A DNA stretch of 64,000 bases, taken from the NCBI GenBank assembly GCA_963735445.1, contig CAVTLC010000051.1, forward strand, positions 1 through 64,000, written 5' to 3'. The stretch comes from AP-15 sp963735445 (GTDB lineage: Bacteria > Pseudomonadota > Alphaproteobacteria > ATCC43930 > CGMCC-115725). Under the pieces are notes generated by a model, which was not told the DNA's origin, made no database searches, and worked only from the letters and a program-made list of their open reading frames with translations. How positions within the stretch are numbered: the first letter of the stretch is position 1; every line of letters starts with the position of its first letter. Both the position numbers and the translations under genes were made by a program. Shown in pieces: positions 44,442 through 52,677 of this stretch.

Positions 44442-44792
44442 TAGCCGCCCGCCATCCGAAACCCGAAGGCACAAGAACCGCGAACGCGGCGTCGGCTCAA
44501 CAACGGCCGTAGAATTCGAGCGCACAAAGTCCGGCTGACCGGGCATGTCGATGATCCCGAGGGGATGGCGATGCGGCGGCCATCTTCGGGCCGACGAGTA
44601 AAAGAGGGATTAAGCGACGCTTGTGAACCCGGCGAGCCGCGCCAGCCGGATTAGGACTCAAACGCGCACTGTTTCGCAGCCGCTCTTTCTCTGCGGCAGC
44701 CGTGAAGGGAGGTCGGAACCTCGGCTAATGCTTGTCCTCGAGACATAATCGGCGGATGATCCACATCCGGGCCGTTAGAAAGGAATTCACTG
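44442..44792. other. Non-coding stretch between cpaA and the Rieske oxygenase gene
   Basis: About 350 bases upstream of both divergent genes. I looked here for a flp/pilA pilin gene (a short leader ending Gly-x-x-x-x-Glu before a hydrophobic helix) and saw none. No hairpin or repeat stands out. The plus-strand end carries a good ribosome binding site, AGAAAGGA, about 6 bases before the ATG at 44793. Promoters for the Tad cluster and the oxygenase gene should lie here. Confidence 0.5.
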
Positions 44793-46088
44793 ATGCTTTC
44801 ACCCGAAGACAATGAATTGATCACCCGGGTCGGACCGGGAACCGCGATGGGCAATGTGTTGCGCCGTTATTGGATTCCGGCGCTGATGACGCGCGAATTG
44901 TCGGAGCCGGACGGCGAGCCGGTGCGGGTGCAATTGTTGGGTGAAAAGCTTGTCGCGTTTCGCGACACCCAAGACCGGGTCGGCCTTATAGACGAGTTTT
45001 GCCCGCATCGCCGCGTCTCCCTATGGTTCGGGCGCAACGAGGAAAGCGGTCTGCGCTGCGTTTATCACGGCTGGAAATTCGACGTTAACGGCAATTGCCT
45101 CGAACAGATGAACGAGCCCGAGCCGTTCTGCCATAAAGTCCGGCTGACCTCGTATCCGACCGTCGAGATGGGCGGGATTATCTGGGCTTATATGGGGCCA
45201 AAGGACAAAATGCCTGCACCCCCGGCCTTTGAGTGGACGCAGGTGCCAGAGACCCACCGCCACGTATCCAAGGTTTGGGAGGAGTGCAATTGGCTGCAGG
45301 CCCTTGAAGGCGGCATCGACACCTCGCACGCCCCGATCCTGCACCGGACGATCACGGCCAACACAAACCGCCCGGGTATTCCCGTGAATGGGCCGTTTGT
45401 CCGCGGCAAGGCGCCGATCCTCGAAGTCGATATCACCGATTACGGCTATCGCTATGTCGGCATTCGTCCGCTCGACGACGACAAGACCTATGTCCGCTCG
45501 TACCATTTCGTGATGCCGTTCACCCAGATCCGCCCACAACAATTGGGGCGTGCAATGGGCGGTGGTGATCGCACCAACATCGCCGGTCATATTTGGGTCC
45601 CGATCGATGACGAGAACTGCATGGTGTACAATTGGATGTACAGCTTTGGCGAGGAGGGCCTCACCGAAGATGACCGCATGGAACGTGGCAACGGCAACGG
45701 CCCCGATTATGTCGAGCAGTCGGGCGAGTTCCGCTCGTTCCGCAACAAGCGCAACAATTGGATGATCGATCGCAAGGTCCAGAAAAACGAGACCTTCACC
45801 GGCATCGATGGGGTCAACACCCAGGATCGCGCCCTGCAGGAAACGATGGGGCCGATCGTCGACCGCTCAAAGGAGCATCTGGGGCCGGCGGATCGAGCGA
45901 TCATCGCTACCCGGCGCATGCTGCTGAATTCGGTTAAAGCGGTGCAGGCCGGCGGCAACCCGCCCGGAACCGACACCAGCTATTACCAGGCGCGGGCGAT
46001 CGAAAAGATTTTCCCACGCGAAGAGACTTGGCGGCAGGCGGTTCTGCCCGAGATGTACGCCGAAGAGCTGCCGGTTGCAGCCAAATAG
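44793..46088 (+). CDS. Rieske non-haem iron oxygenase, alpha subunit (phthalate dioxygenase-like)
   Basis: Hydroxylates or demethylates an aromatic substrate using electrons from a separate reductase. 431 residues. The Rieske [2Fe-2S] motif is DEFCPHRRVSLWFG then LRCVYHGWKFDVNGNC (CxH-X16-CxxH, about residues 69-90). The mononuclear iron site is ALEGGIDTSHAPILHRT (DxxHxxxxH, about 180). The overall layout is that of phthalate 4,5-dioxygenase and related class IA oxygenases. No ferredoxin or reductase gene is nearby. Neighbours (CaiB CoA-transferase, remnant of a 4,5-dihydroxyphthalate decarboxylase-like gene) suit aromatic catabolism. The exact substrate is unknown. Confidence 0.9.
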   Translation: MLSPEDNELITRVGPGTAMGNVLRRYWIPALMTRELSEPDGEPVRVQLLGEKLVAFRDTQDRVGLIDEFCPHRRVSLWFGRNEESGLRCVYHGWKFDVNGNCLEQMNEPEPFCHKVRLTSYPTVEMGGIIWAYMGPKDKMPAPPAFEWTQVPETHRHVSKVWEECNWLQALEGGIDTSHAPILHRTITANTNRPGIPVNGPFVRGKAPILEVDITDYGYRYVGIRPLDDDKTYVRSYHFVMPFTQIRPQQLGRAMGGGDRTNIAGHIWVPIDDENCMVYNWMYSFGEEGLTEDDRMERGNGNGPDYVEQSGEFRSFRNKRNNWMIDRKVQKNETFTGIDGVNTQDRALQETMGPIVDRSKEHLGPADRAIIATRRMLLNSVKAVQAGGNPPGTDTSYYQARAIEKIFPREETWRQAVLPEMYAEELPVAAK

Positions 46089-46109
46089 AGTCAAAGTAAT
46101 CCACTGAAT

Positions 46110-46146
46110 GTAGCGTGTGCCGGAAAAGTAGTCTGGCACACGCTAC
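46110..46146. terminator. Strong 12-base-pair hairpin after the Rieske gene
   Basis: GTAGCGTGTGCC (46110-46121) and GGCACACGCTAC (46135-46146) pair perfectly around a 13-base loop, 21 bases after the oxygenase stop. No T-run follows on the plus strand, so it is not a textbook intrinsic terminator. It may still end or protect the transcript, or be a palindromic regulator site. Confidence 0.5.
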
Positions 46147-46316
46147 CATGAAACGCGGTCCACGTAAGAAGCGGCAAGCGATTCTGCTGCTGACCCTTAA
46201 CGTCAGCTGCGAACGCGTGATCGACAGGCGCGTGTTTGCTAGCCGGCCGCCCGGCTAACAGCGTGCTCGAACAGCGGCTCGGAAGCTGACGCACCGAGTA
46301 TCCGCGGGAACTGACG

Positions 46317-46943
46317 TTGACGCATCCGGGTTTTCTGAACGGATGCAAGGGCTGTGGGAAACGTGAATTGATCGAGCGCCAACCTCGATCCACTAGCCGA
46401 TTTCCGGGCGCGCTGCCGCATCCGACCCGGCCCTCACCCAAACCGCCGGGGCTTGGTTCGGTGCTTGCCCGCAACATCCGCATGATGGAGGAACGGCGAG
46501 ACCGCGACGAAGCGACTGCCAGTTTTGAGGAACGTGTTGCCGACGCGATCACCCAATTCACCGGCAGCATGCGGTTTGTCTATCTGCATGTCGTGCTGTT
46601 CGGGCTGTGGATTATCGTCAATCTCGGCATCGTTCCGGGAATACCCAAATTCGACCCGTCGTTCGTAATCTTGGCGATGGTAGCGTCAGTCGAAGCCATC
46701 TTCCTGTCGACCTTTATCCTGATCAGCCAAAACCGGATGACTGCCGCCGCTGAAAAACGTGCCGAGCTCGATCTGCAGATCAACCTGTTAGCCGAGCACG
46801 AGGTCACTAAACTCGTTACGATGGTGTCGGCCATCGCCGCGCGGCTCGACGTCAGAACCGAAGTTGATGACGAGGTCACTGAATTAAAGGAAGACGTCGC
46901 ACCCGAAACCGTCCTCGACGAAATCGAAGAGCGAAAGCCGTAA
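46317..46943 (+). CDS. DUF1003 family membrane protein
   Basis: A DUF1003 protein. The core FTGSMRFVYLHVVLFGLWII, then NLGIVPGIPKFDPSFVILAM and VASVEAIFLSTFILISQNRM, gives two transmembrane helices, followed by the conserved cytoplasmic segment KRAELDLQINLLAEHEVTKL. Function of the family is unknown. The C-terminal end is strongly acidic (EVDDEVTELKEDVAPETVLDEI). The start is uncertain: the frame opens with TTG 46317 giving a basic, unconserved N-terminus with two Cys. GTG 46461 (VLARNIRMMEERRDRDEA) and ATG 46482 agree better with relatives. Confidence 0.82.
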   Translation: MTHPGFLNGCKGCGKRELIERQPRSTSRFPGALPHPTRPSPKPPGLGSVLARNIRMMEERRDRDEATASFEERVADAITQFTGSMRFVYLHVVLFGLWIIVNLGIVPGIPKFDPSFVILAMVASVEAIFLSTFILISQNRMTAAAEKRAELDLQINLLAEHEVTKLVTMVSAIAARLDVRTEVDDEVTELKEDVAPETVLDEIEERKP

Positions 46944-46954
46944 GATTTAAGCTG

Positions 46955-47544
46955 TCACGTCTTTAACGTCGTGCGGAAATAGATGTCGTCGAGCGCCAAG
47001 AGCCTGGTCAGCAATCCTTGCTCGACCGAGCCGCGGATCGCACGTTCGAGCGTGCGGCCCATCGCGGCAAGACCCAGCGGTATGGATCTTCGCCGACGAT
47101 AGCGCTCTGCTCGGCAACGCCCTAGCCGGGAAAATAGGTGCGCATTATCTCGTGGCGCCGAGGGCGTTTGCGTGATCCGTAATCACAATGCCGCCGTGAT
47201 ATCGAAACCGGGCACCCCGAGCGCTTGCCGCGGACGTCCCCCAGACCGGCGATGCCCGAGGCCGTGTTGACATAGAGATTGGGCTAGTGGTGTTCGCGGT
47301 TCAAGAATATCGGCAGCGCCGATCAGTCCCATCTCGTGCCGTCGCTGCGCTCGCGCGCTAGCAATATCTCGGAGATTGACATCTCGGATGCGTCGAATTC
47401 GTCGTAGACGAGATTGCGATAAAACAAAGCTCCCGGTTCGACGGTGACAAAGTCCAGGTCGATGCCTTGCGGTTTGACGGTGCCGTCCTTGAGCGGATCG
47501 AGGCGGGGATTGTCGGAAAATGCGATCGTTATTCGCAACGCCAT
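46955..47544 (-). pseudogene. Decayed 4,5-dihydroxyphthalate decarboxylase-like gene
   Basis: Opens as MALRITIAFSDNPRLDPLKD, then GIDLDFVTVEPGALFYRNLV and FDASEMSISEILLARE, the N-terminus of the 4,5-dihydroxyphthalate decarboxylase / periplasmic-binding-like family. It then hits TGA at 47323 (where relatives have Trp: RWDW) and TAG at 47284 (HHW). A frame change near 47220 follows, then TGA at 47183 (AALW) and more breaks. Recognisable pieces continue to about 46955 (IPLGLAAMGRTLERAIRGSV; TRLLALDDIYFRTTLKT). The remnant spans about 590 bases, against roughly 1 kb for an intact gene. Three stops at expected Trp codons (TGG to TGA or TAG) point to real decay and not one sequencing error. It lies just downstream of the CoA-transferase gene. 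Confidence 0.82.
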
Positions 47545-47591
47545 GTCTTCTGCCTCCCACCATCTAGTGTCGTATTTCTAGCCGGGTGGGT

Positions 47592-48788
47592 TCAGATCAC
47601 GCCGTCGTCGCGCAGATCGCGGATTTCGTCGGCGGCGATGCCGCAAATTTCCCCAAGCAAGTCGGCGGTATGCTCGCCGAGTTGCGGCGGACGGGTCACA
47701 GCGGCGGGTGAATCCGAGAGCTTAATCGGGCAGCCGACGGTCTGGTAAGTGCCGCGCGTCGGATAATCGACATCAACGATCATCTCGCGCTCCTTCAGGT
47801 GGGGGTCGGCGAGCACCTCGCCGGTGTCCTGGCAGGCGCCGCAGGGGACGCCGGCAGCGCCCAGAACCTGCATTATCTGATGCTTTGTGCGAGCGCGCGT
47901 CCACGTCTCGATAATCGCGTTAAGTGGCACGCGATTTTCCCAACGGCCGTCCTCGTTCGCAAAGCGAGGGTCTTGCGCAATTTCGGGGCGGCCGATCGCG
48001 TCGGTAAAGGCGGGCCACATCTGCTGCTGCGCGGTAATGAAGACGTAGTCGTTGGGGCCGCCAGGGGCACAGGGATAGGTCGTGCTCGGTACGCCTCGGC
48101 CCATCTGGTTGCCGCGCCGCGGCATCGGCTCGCCAAACCGCTGGTGATCGCGAAGGCTGACCCGGATCAGGTTGACCACCGCGTCCTGCATCGACACTTC
48201 GACATGCTGGCCGCGACCGGTCGCGTGCCGCTGCTGCAAGGCAGCAAGGATGCCGATCGCCATATGCATCCCGGTGCCGGAATCGCCGATCGCCGGCACC
48301 ACAAAGGTCGGCGGATTTTCCGGAAAGCCCGTGATGCTCATCGCCCCGCCCATCGCCTGGGCAATCGGCTCGTAGCTCTTGTAATCCCGATAAGGGCCGT
48401 AGGTGCCAAAACCCTTGATCGTTGCGTAGATCAGCCGCGGGTTGAACTGCTTGAGCGCGTCGTAGCCAAAGCCCAAACGGTCGAGCGCGCCCGGCCCGAA
48501 ATTCTCTAGCAGGACATCCGAGTTGGCGATCAGCTGGCGAAACAATTCCTTGCCGCGAGCGGTCTTCAGATTGAGAGTCAGGCTGCGCTTGTTGGCGTTG
48601 AACAGCAGAAAAAAGAGGCTGTCGCTATCCGCTCGGTCGCGCATGTTGCGGCGTGCGACGTCCCCGCCCTTGGGCTCTTCCAGCTTGATTACATCGGCGC
48701 CGAGAAACGCCAGGATCTGGGCGCAGGCGGGCCCCGCTTGGTTGTGCGTCATATCGATAATGCGAATGCCCGCGAGCGCCTGACTCAT
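47592..48788 (-). CDS. CaiB/BaiF family CoA-transferase
   Basis: A class III CoA-transferase, which moves CoA between an acyl-CoA and a carboxylic acid through an Asp-bound anhydride. 398 residues from ATG 48788 (MSQALAGIRIIDMTHNQAGP). Signatures: AFLGADVIKLEEPKGGDVAR, LTLNLKTARGKELFRQLIAN, SDVLLENFGPGALDRLGFGY, and the segment with the likely catalytic Asp (ATGRGQHVEVSMQDAVVNLI). The C-terminal domain includes VPCGACQDTGEVLADPHLKE. Substrate unknown; formyl-CoA:oxalate-type or aromatic/organic acid activation are both possible. The decayed decarboxylase-like gene follows 47 bases downstream. Confidence 0.88.
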   Translation of the reverse strand: MSQALAGIRIIDMTHNQAGPACAQILAFLGADVIKLEEPKGGDVARRNMRDRADSDSLFFLLFNANKRSLTLNLKTARGKELFRQLIANSDVLLENFGPGALDRLGFGYDALKQFNPRLIYATIKGFGTYGPYRDYKSYEPIAQAMGGAMSITGFPENPPTFVVPAIGDSGTGMHMAIGILAALQQRHATGRGQHVEVSMQDAVVNLIRVSLRDHQRFGEPMPRRGNQMGRGVPSTTYPCAPGGPNDYVFITAQQQMWPAFTDAIGRPEIAQDPRFANEDGRWENRVPLNAIIETWTRARTKHQIMQVLGAAGVPCGACQDTGEVLADPHLKEREMIVDVDYPTRGTYQTVGCPIKLSDSPAAVTRPPQLGEHTADLLGEICGIAADEIRDLRDDGVI

Positions 48789-48981
48789 CTTTGCCTCCAC
48801 GATTTGATTGATGCAGGCGAGCCTAGCACCGGCGATCTCGTTGCCAAAGTCGGTTGCAACCGCGCCAGCGCGCCGGCCTGGCATCATGATCTTGTCCCTC
48901 CTGTATCCGCGATTTGTGAGTCCTTTCGCGACAGCAGGTCTCCGCCTATCCTGCGCAGGTTTTGAACGGGAGGACCGCGGG

Positions 48982-49749
48982 ATGAGACCTTCCCTCGCAT
49001 TCGCTGCTGTGGTGGCCGTTTGCTCGCTTAGCGGCGGCGCGCGAGCCGCCGGGGTCGAATTGACCGTGATCCTTGCGGCCGATGTGTCCCGCAGTGTCGA
49101 TGACAAAGAGTTCGAGTTGCAGCGCAAAGGTTACGCGGCGGCGTTGACCGACCCTCGCGTTCAAAAAGCAATCCGGGCAACAAAAAGCAAGGCGATCGGC
49201 GTTTGCTTTATCGAATGGTCGGGAGAGGAAGACCAGCAGGTCGTACTTCCCTGGACCGAGATCCGCGACGAAGAGGATGGCGGCGGCGCCGCAGCGGCAA
49301 TCTTGAAGGCGCCACGCTCCTTTACGGGACGTACCTCGATCAGCGCCGCGATCGACTATGCGATGAAATATTTCGCGCAAGCAAAGTGGCCGGCAACCCG
49401 GCGTGTCATCGATGTTTCAGGCGACGGCACCAGTAATTCAGGCCGCCCGATCACCGAGGCGCGCGATCAAGCGATCGCTAACGGGGTCACGATCAACGGG
49501 CTGGCGATCATCAACGATCAGCCCAATCTGGGATATTCCTCGCACACCCACCCCCCCGGCGGGCTGCCCAATTACTACCAGCAAAATGTTGTTGGCGGAC
49601 CCAACGCATTCCTGGTCGTCGTCAAGGATTTCAACTCATTCGCCGACGCGATGGCCAACAAGCTGGCAAAGGAGATCGACGTCGCCGGCGGCGGAGATAA
49701 ACAGCCTACTGCAGGTCAGGGCGAGCAGCTGTCCCAGCTGCCGCGCTGA
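48982..49749 (+). CDS. Exported DUF1194 / von Willebrand A-like protein
   Basis: A 255-residue exported protein with a signal peptide (MRPSLAFAAVVAVCSLSGGA, cleavage near ARA-AG). A von Willebrand factor A-type domain of the DUF1194 family follows. Its MIDAS metal motif is LAADVSRSVDDKEFELQRKG (DxSxS), and VIDVSGDGTSNSGRPITEAR comes later. ATG 48982 follows a good ribosome site (GGGAGGAC); the frame is open further upstream but not coding-like there. The C-terminal 25 residues are Gly/Gln-rich. Such proteins are probably adhesive or binding factors in the periplasm; the role is unknown. Divergent from the CoA-transferase gene. Confidence 0.85.
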   Translation: MRPSLAFAAVVAVCSLSGGARAAGVELTVILAADVSRSVDDKEFELQRKGYAAALTDPRVQKAIRATKSKAIGVCFIEWSGEEDQQVVLPWTEIRDEEDGGGAAAAILKAPRSFTGRTSISAAIDYAMKYFAQAKWPATRRVIDVSGDGTSNSGRPITEARDQAIANGVTINGLAIINDQPNLGYSSHTHPPGGLPNYYQQNVVGGPNAFLVVVKDFNSFADAMANKLAKEIDVAGGGDKQPTAGQGEQLSQLPR

Positions 49750-49774
49750 CGGCACCTGCCCCGTCGCCGTTTCG

Positions 49775-49879
49775 CTAAAAGCCGTTCAGCGTGCTATACG
49801 CGGAGAACGCCGTCCACACGACAAAAACGGCGATCCCACTCCAATAGAACCAGCGGAACCCCGTATCTCGCAACCGCAT
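49775..49879 (-). CDS. Possible 34-residue membrane miniprotein
   Basis: On the minus strand an ATG at 49879 opens MRLRDTGFRWFYWSGIAVFV, continuing VWTAFSAYSTLNGF to a TAG at 49775. It has one clear hydrophobic helix with a basic N-terminus, and CAGGGGC lies about 8 bases upstream as a possible ribosome site. It sits in the 240-base gap between the VWA gene and aspS. No family is recognised and so short a frame could be chance. Confidence 0.33.
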   Translation of the reverse strand: MRLRDTGFRWFYWSGIAVFVVWTAFSAYSTLNGF

Positions 49880-49988
49880 CGCTGACGCCCCTGGACCGTC
49901 ATCAGTTGTGCTGATTATACGACGTCCTCCGCCCGCAGTTCCCCGGCGCCACAATCTCGGCCCCCGGACCTGCTGAACTCTGCCGCGA

Positions 49989-51824
49989 TTATGGCAATAA
50001 AATCGTTCGAGAGGGCGCGGCGGGCGAATCGAGGTTCAGCGCGGTGCTTTTTCGGACGGCGGGACCACCCGCAGATGGAGTTCGCGGAGGCGTTCGGGCG
50101 GGACCTCGGCCGGGCGCCTGCATCAGTAGGTCTTGCGCCTGCTGGTTCATCGGAAAGGCGACCACTTCGCGGATGTTTGGGGTATCCGCCAGCAGCATGA
50201 CGATGCGGTCGATGCCGGGAGCCGAGCCGCCATGCGGCGGCGCCCCGTACCTAAAGGCGTTAAGCATACCGGCAAAACGAGCCTCGACTTCGGCGGCGCT
50301 GTAGCCGGCGATCGCAAACGCCTTGTACATGATGTCGGAGCGGTGGTTGCGGATGGCGCCCGAGGAAAGTTCGACCCCGTTGCAAACGATGTCGTACTGG
50401 TACGCAATAATGTCGAGCGGGTCCTGCTGCTCGAGTGCGGCAAGCCCGCCCTGCGGCATCGAAAAAGGGTTATGGCTGAACTCGATCTGCCGGGTCTCTT
50501 CATTCAGCTCGTACATCGGAAAATCGACGATCCAGCAAAATTCGAACCCTCCCTCGCGGGTTAGGCCGAGTTCGCGTCCCAACCGCAGTCGCGCGGCGGC
50601 AGCGAACGGAGCGAACTGACGCGGCAAACCGCACACGAAGAATACCGCGTCGCCATCGTCTAGGCCGAGTTCGCGCCGTAACGCTTCGGTCACCTCCGCC
50701 CCGAGATTGCGGGCGACCGGTCCAGCCCCCTCACCACTGCGAAAGAAAATATAAGCGAGCCCGGGCTGCCCCTCCGCTTGTGCCCAAGAGTTCATCTGGT
50801 CGCAAAAGGCGCGGCTGCCGCCGGTCGGCGCCGGGATCGCCCAGACGCGGATATCGGGATCGCTCTCGATCAGATTGGCGAACACCTTGAAACCCGAACC
50901 GCGAAAATGCGCGGTCACATCACGCATCTCAATCGGGTTGCGCAGATCGGGTTTGTCACTGCCATAGCGCTGGATCGCGCTGCGATAGGCGATCCGCGGA
51001 AAGGGCGGCGGCGTGACCGCGCGGCCTCCCCCAAACTCCTCGAAGATGCCGTGCAATACCGGCTCGATCGCGGCGAACACATCCTCCTGGGTGACGTAGG
51101 ACATCTCGAAATCGAGCTGGTAGAACTCGCCCGGCGAACGATCGGCGCGCCCGGCCTCGTCGCGGAAACACGGGGCGATCTGAAAATAGCGATCGAACCC
51201 GGCAACCATCAGTAATTGTTTGAACTGCTGCGGCGCTTGCGGCAGAGCGTAGAACTTGCCCGGGTGCAGCCGGCTCGGCACCAGATAATCGCGCGCGCCC
51301 TCGGGTGAACTCGCGGTCAGAATCGGCGTCTGAAACTCGGTAAAGCCCTGCTCGATCATCCGCCGGCGGATCGATGCAATGACCTCCGCCCGCATCATGA
51401 TGTTGGCGTGCACCCGCTCCCGCCGCAGATCGAGAAACCTATAAGCGAGGCGCATTTCCTCGGGGTATTCAGCGTCGGTATTGACCGGAAACGGCAGCGG
51501 ATCGGCTTCCGATTGGATCTCGATTTCAGCAATCGCGAGCTCTACCTCGCCGGTATCGAGCTTGGGATTGACGGTATCGGCGGAGCGCGGGGTAACAGTG
51601 CCGGTCAGGGTCACAACACTTTCGAGCCGCAACGCGTCGGCCTCGGCAAATAGCGGTGATGAGGCGTCGATCACGCCCTGCGTGACGCCGTAATGGTCGC
51701 GCAGGTCGATAAATAGCAGATGGCCGTGGTCGCGCTTGCGATGCACCCAACCCGACAATCGGGCCGGGCATCCGGCATCGGCAATGCGCAGCTCACCGCA
51801 AGTATGGCTCCGATAGGGGTGCAT
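49989..51824 (-). CDS. aspS: Aspartyl-tRNA synthetase, frameshifted near its C-terminus
   Basis: Charges tRNA-Asp (and tRNA-Asn in organisms that form Asn-tRNA by transamidation). Start MHPYRSHTCGELRIADAGCP at 51824. The OB-fold anticodon domain is followed by class II motifs: motif 2 in FQIAPCFRDEAGRADRSPGE, QLDFEMSYVTQEDVF, a GAD insertion domain, and motif 3 in GGSAPGIDRIVMLLADTPNI. After QDLLMQAP the frame goes wrong: the printed frame runs to 49989 with a Pro/Arg-rich tail. One base less in the GGCCGGG at 50108-50114 restores the family ending AEVPPERLRELHLRVVPPSE and a stop at 50036. The lost part is only the last 25 or so residues. Probably an extra base in the assembly. Confidence 0.92.
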   Translation of the reverse strand: MHPYRSHTCGELRIADAGCPARLSGWVHRKRDHGHLLFIDLRDHYGVTQGVIDASSPLFAEADALRLESVVTLTGTVTPRSADTVNPKLDTGEVELAIAEIEIQSEADPLPFPVNTDAEYPEEMRLAYRFLDLRRERVHANIMMRAEVIASIRRRMIEQGFTEFQTPILTASSPEGARDYLVPSRLHPGKFYALPQAPQQFKQLLMVAGFDRYFQIAPCFRDEAGRADRSPGEFYQLDFEMSYVTQEDVFAAIEPVLHGIFEEFGGGRAVTPPPFPRIAYRSAIQRYGSDKPDLRNPIEMRDVTAHFRGSGFKVFANLIESDPDIRVWAIPAPTGGSRAFCDQMNSWAQAEGQPGLAYIFFRSGEGAGPVARNLGAEVTEALRRELGLDDGDAVFFVCGLPRQFAPFAAAARLRLGRELGLTREGGFEFCWIVDFPMYELNEETRQIEFSHNPFSMPQGGLAALEQQDPLDIIAYQYDIVCNGVELSSGAIRNHRSDIMYKAFAIAGYSAAEVEARFAGMLNAFRYGAPPHGGSAPGIDRIVMLLADTPNIREVVAFPMNQQAQDLLMQAPGRGPARTPPRTPSAGGPAVRKSTALNLDSPAAPSRTILLP

Positions 51825-52018
51825 CAGCGACAAATAGTCCGCTACGGGTTGGAAACGAGGGTTACACGGCACGGAAAGGCGAGGGATGTCAAGGCGAGCC
51901 CAACCGCCGCATCGTTCCGATCTCAGGCCTAGGGTGGGAATTTGCCTCTCTTCGGGCAAGCAGATATGGTAGCCCAATAAGGCCGATTGGCGGTTTGGCC
52001 GAGTGCTGGGACGAGTGC

Positions 52019-52660
52019 GTGAGCGACATCTTCCGCGAAATCGACGAGGAACTTCGTCGCGACAATCTGCTGAAGCTATGGTCGCAATATGGGCGCTACA
52101 TCATTGCGGTGGCCGTTGCGGCGCTGATTGTCGCCGGCGGCATCGCCGCGTGGCGAGCTCACCAGCTCTCCGAACGGCAGGCGCAATCGGCGCGGTTTAG
52201 CAGCGCACTGGCACTTGCCCGAGCAGGTAAAACCAACGACGCCGAAACGGTATTTGCGACGGTCGCCAAAGAAGGCGGCGGTTATGCCGTGCTCGCCTCG
52301 CTCGAAGAAGCGGCCGTGCTGGCAAAATCCGGCGATCACAAAAAGGCTGCGGCGGCATACCAACGCATTGCCCAAGAAAACAGCGTCGCCCCCGCGTTTC
52401 GCGGGCTTGCGGAGCTGCTTTCGGTGATGCAGGACATCCCCGACGCAGACCCCAAGACAACGATCTCAAGGCTGGCGCCGTTGACCGCACCCGGTAGTCC
52501 GTGGCGCCCGACGGCACTCGAGCTGACCGCGACTGCCGAGTTAAAGCTCGGCAACAGGAAAGCGGCTCTGGAGACCTACAAAACTCTTGCCGACGACCTC
52601 GCGACGCCACGAGATTTGCGCGCGCGCGCGGCGGAGATGACTGCCGCACTCGCCCCGTAA
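52019..52660 (+). CDS. YfgM-like inner-membrane TPR protein
   Basis: A 213-residue protein: VSDIFREIDEELRRDNLLKL at the N-terminus, one transmembrane helix (YIIAVAVAALIVAGGIAAW, about residues 25-43), then a TPR-like periplasmic region (SALALARAGKTNDAETVFAT; AAVLAKSGDHKKAAAAYQRI; ELKLGNRKAALETYKTLADD). This is the layout of E. coli YfgM, an ancillary chaperone-like partner at the SecYEG exit. The gene order yfgM-bamB-der is also that of E. coli. GTG 52019 is preferred over TTG 51995 because relatives begin at this point. bamB starts 17 bases later. Confidence 0.87.
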   Translation: MSDIFREIDEELRRDNLLKLWSQYGRYIIAVAVAALIVAGGIAAWRAHQLSERQAQSARFSSALALARAGKTNDAETVFATVAKEGGGYAVLASLEEAAVLAKSGDHKKAAAAYQRIAQENSVAPAFRGLAELLSVMQDIPDADPKTTISRLAPLTAPGSPWRPTALELTATAELKLGNRKAALETYKTLADDLATPRDLRARAAEMTAALAP

Positions 52661-52677
52661 CTTCGGTTCAAAATCGC

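Noticed and set aside
49989..50035. Pro/Arg-rich C-terminal tail of AspRS
   Set aside because: It appears only because of an extra base near 50108-50114; the correct frame gives the conserved family ending at 50036.
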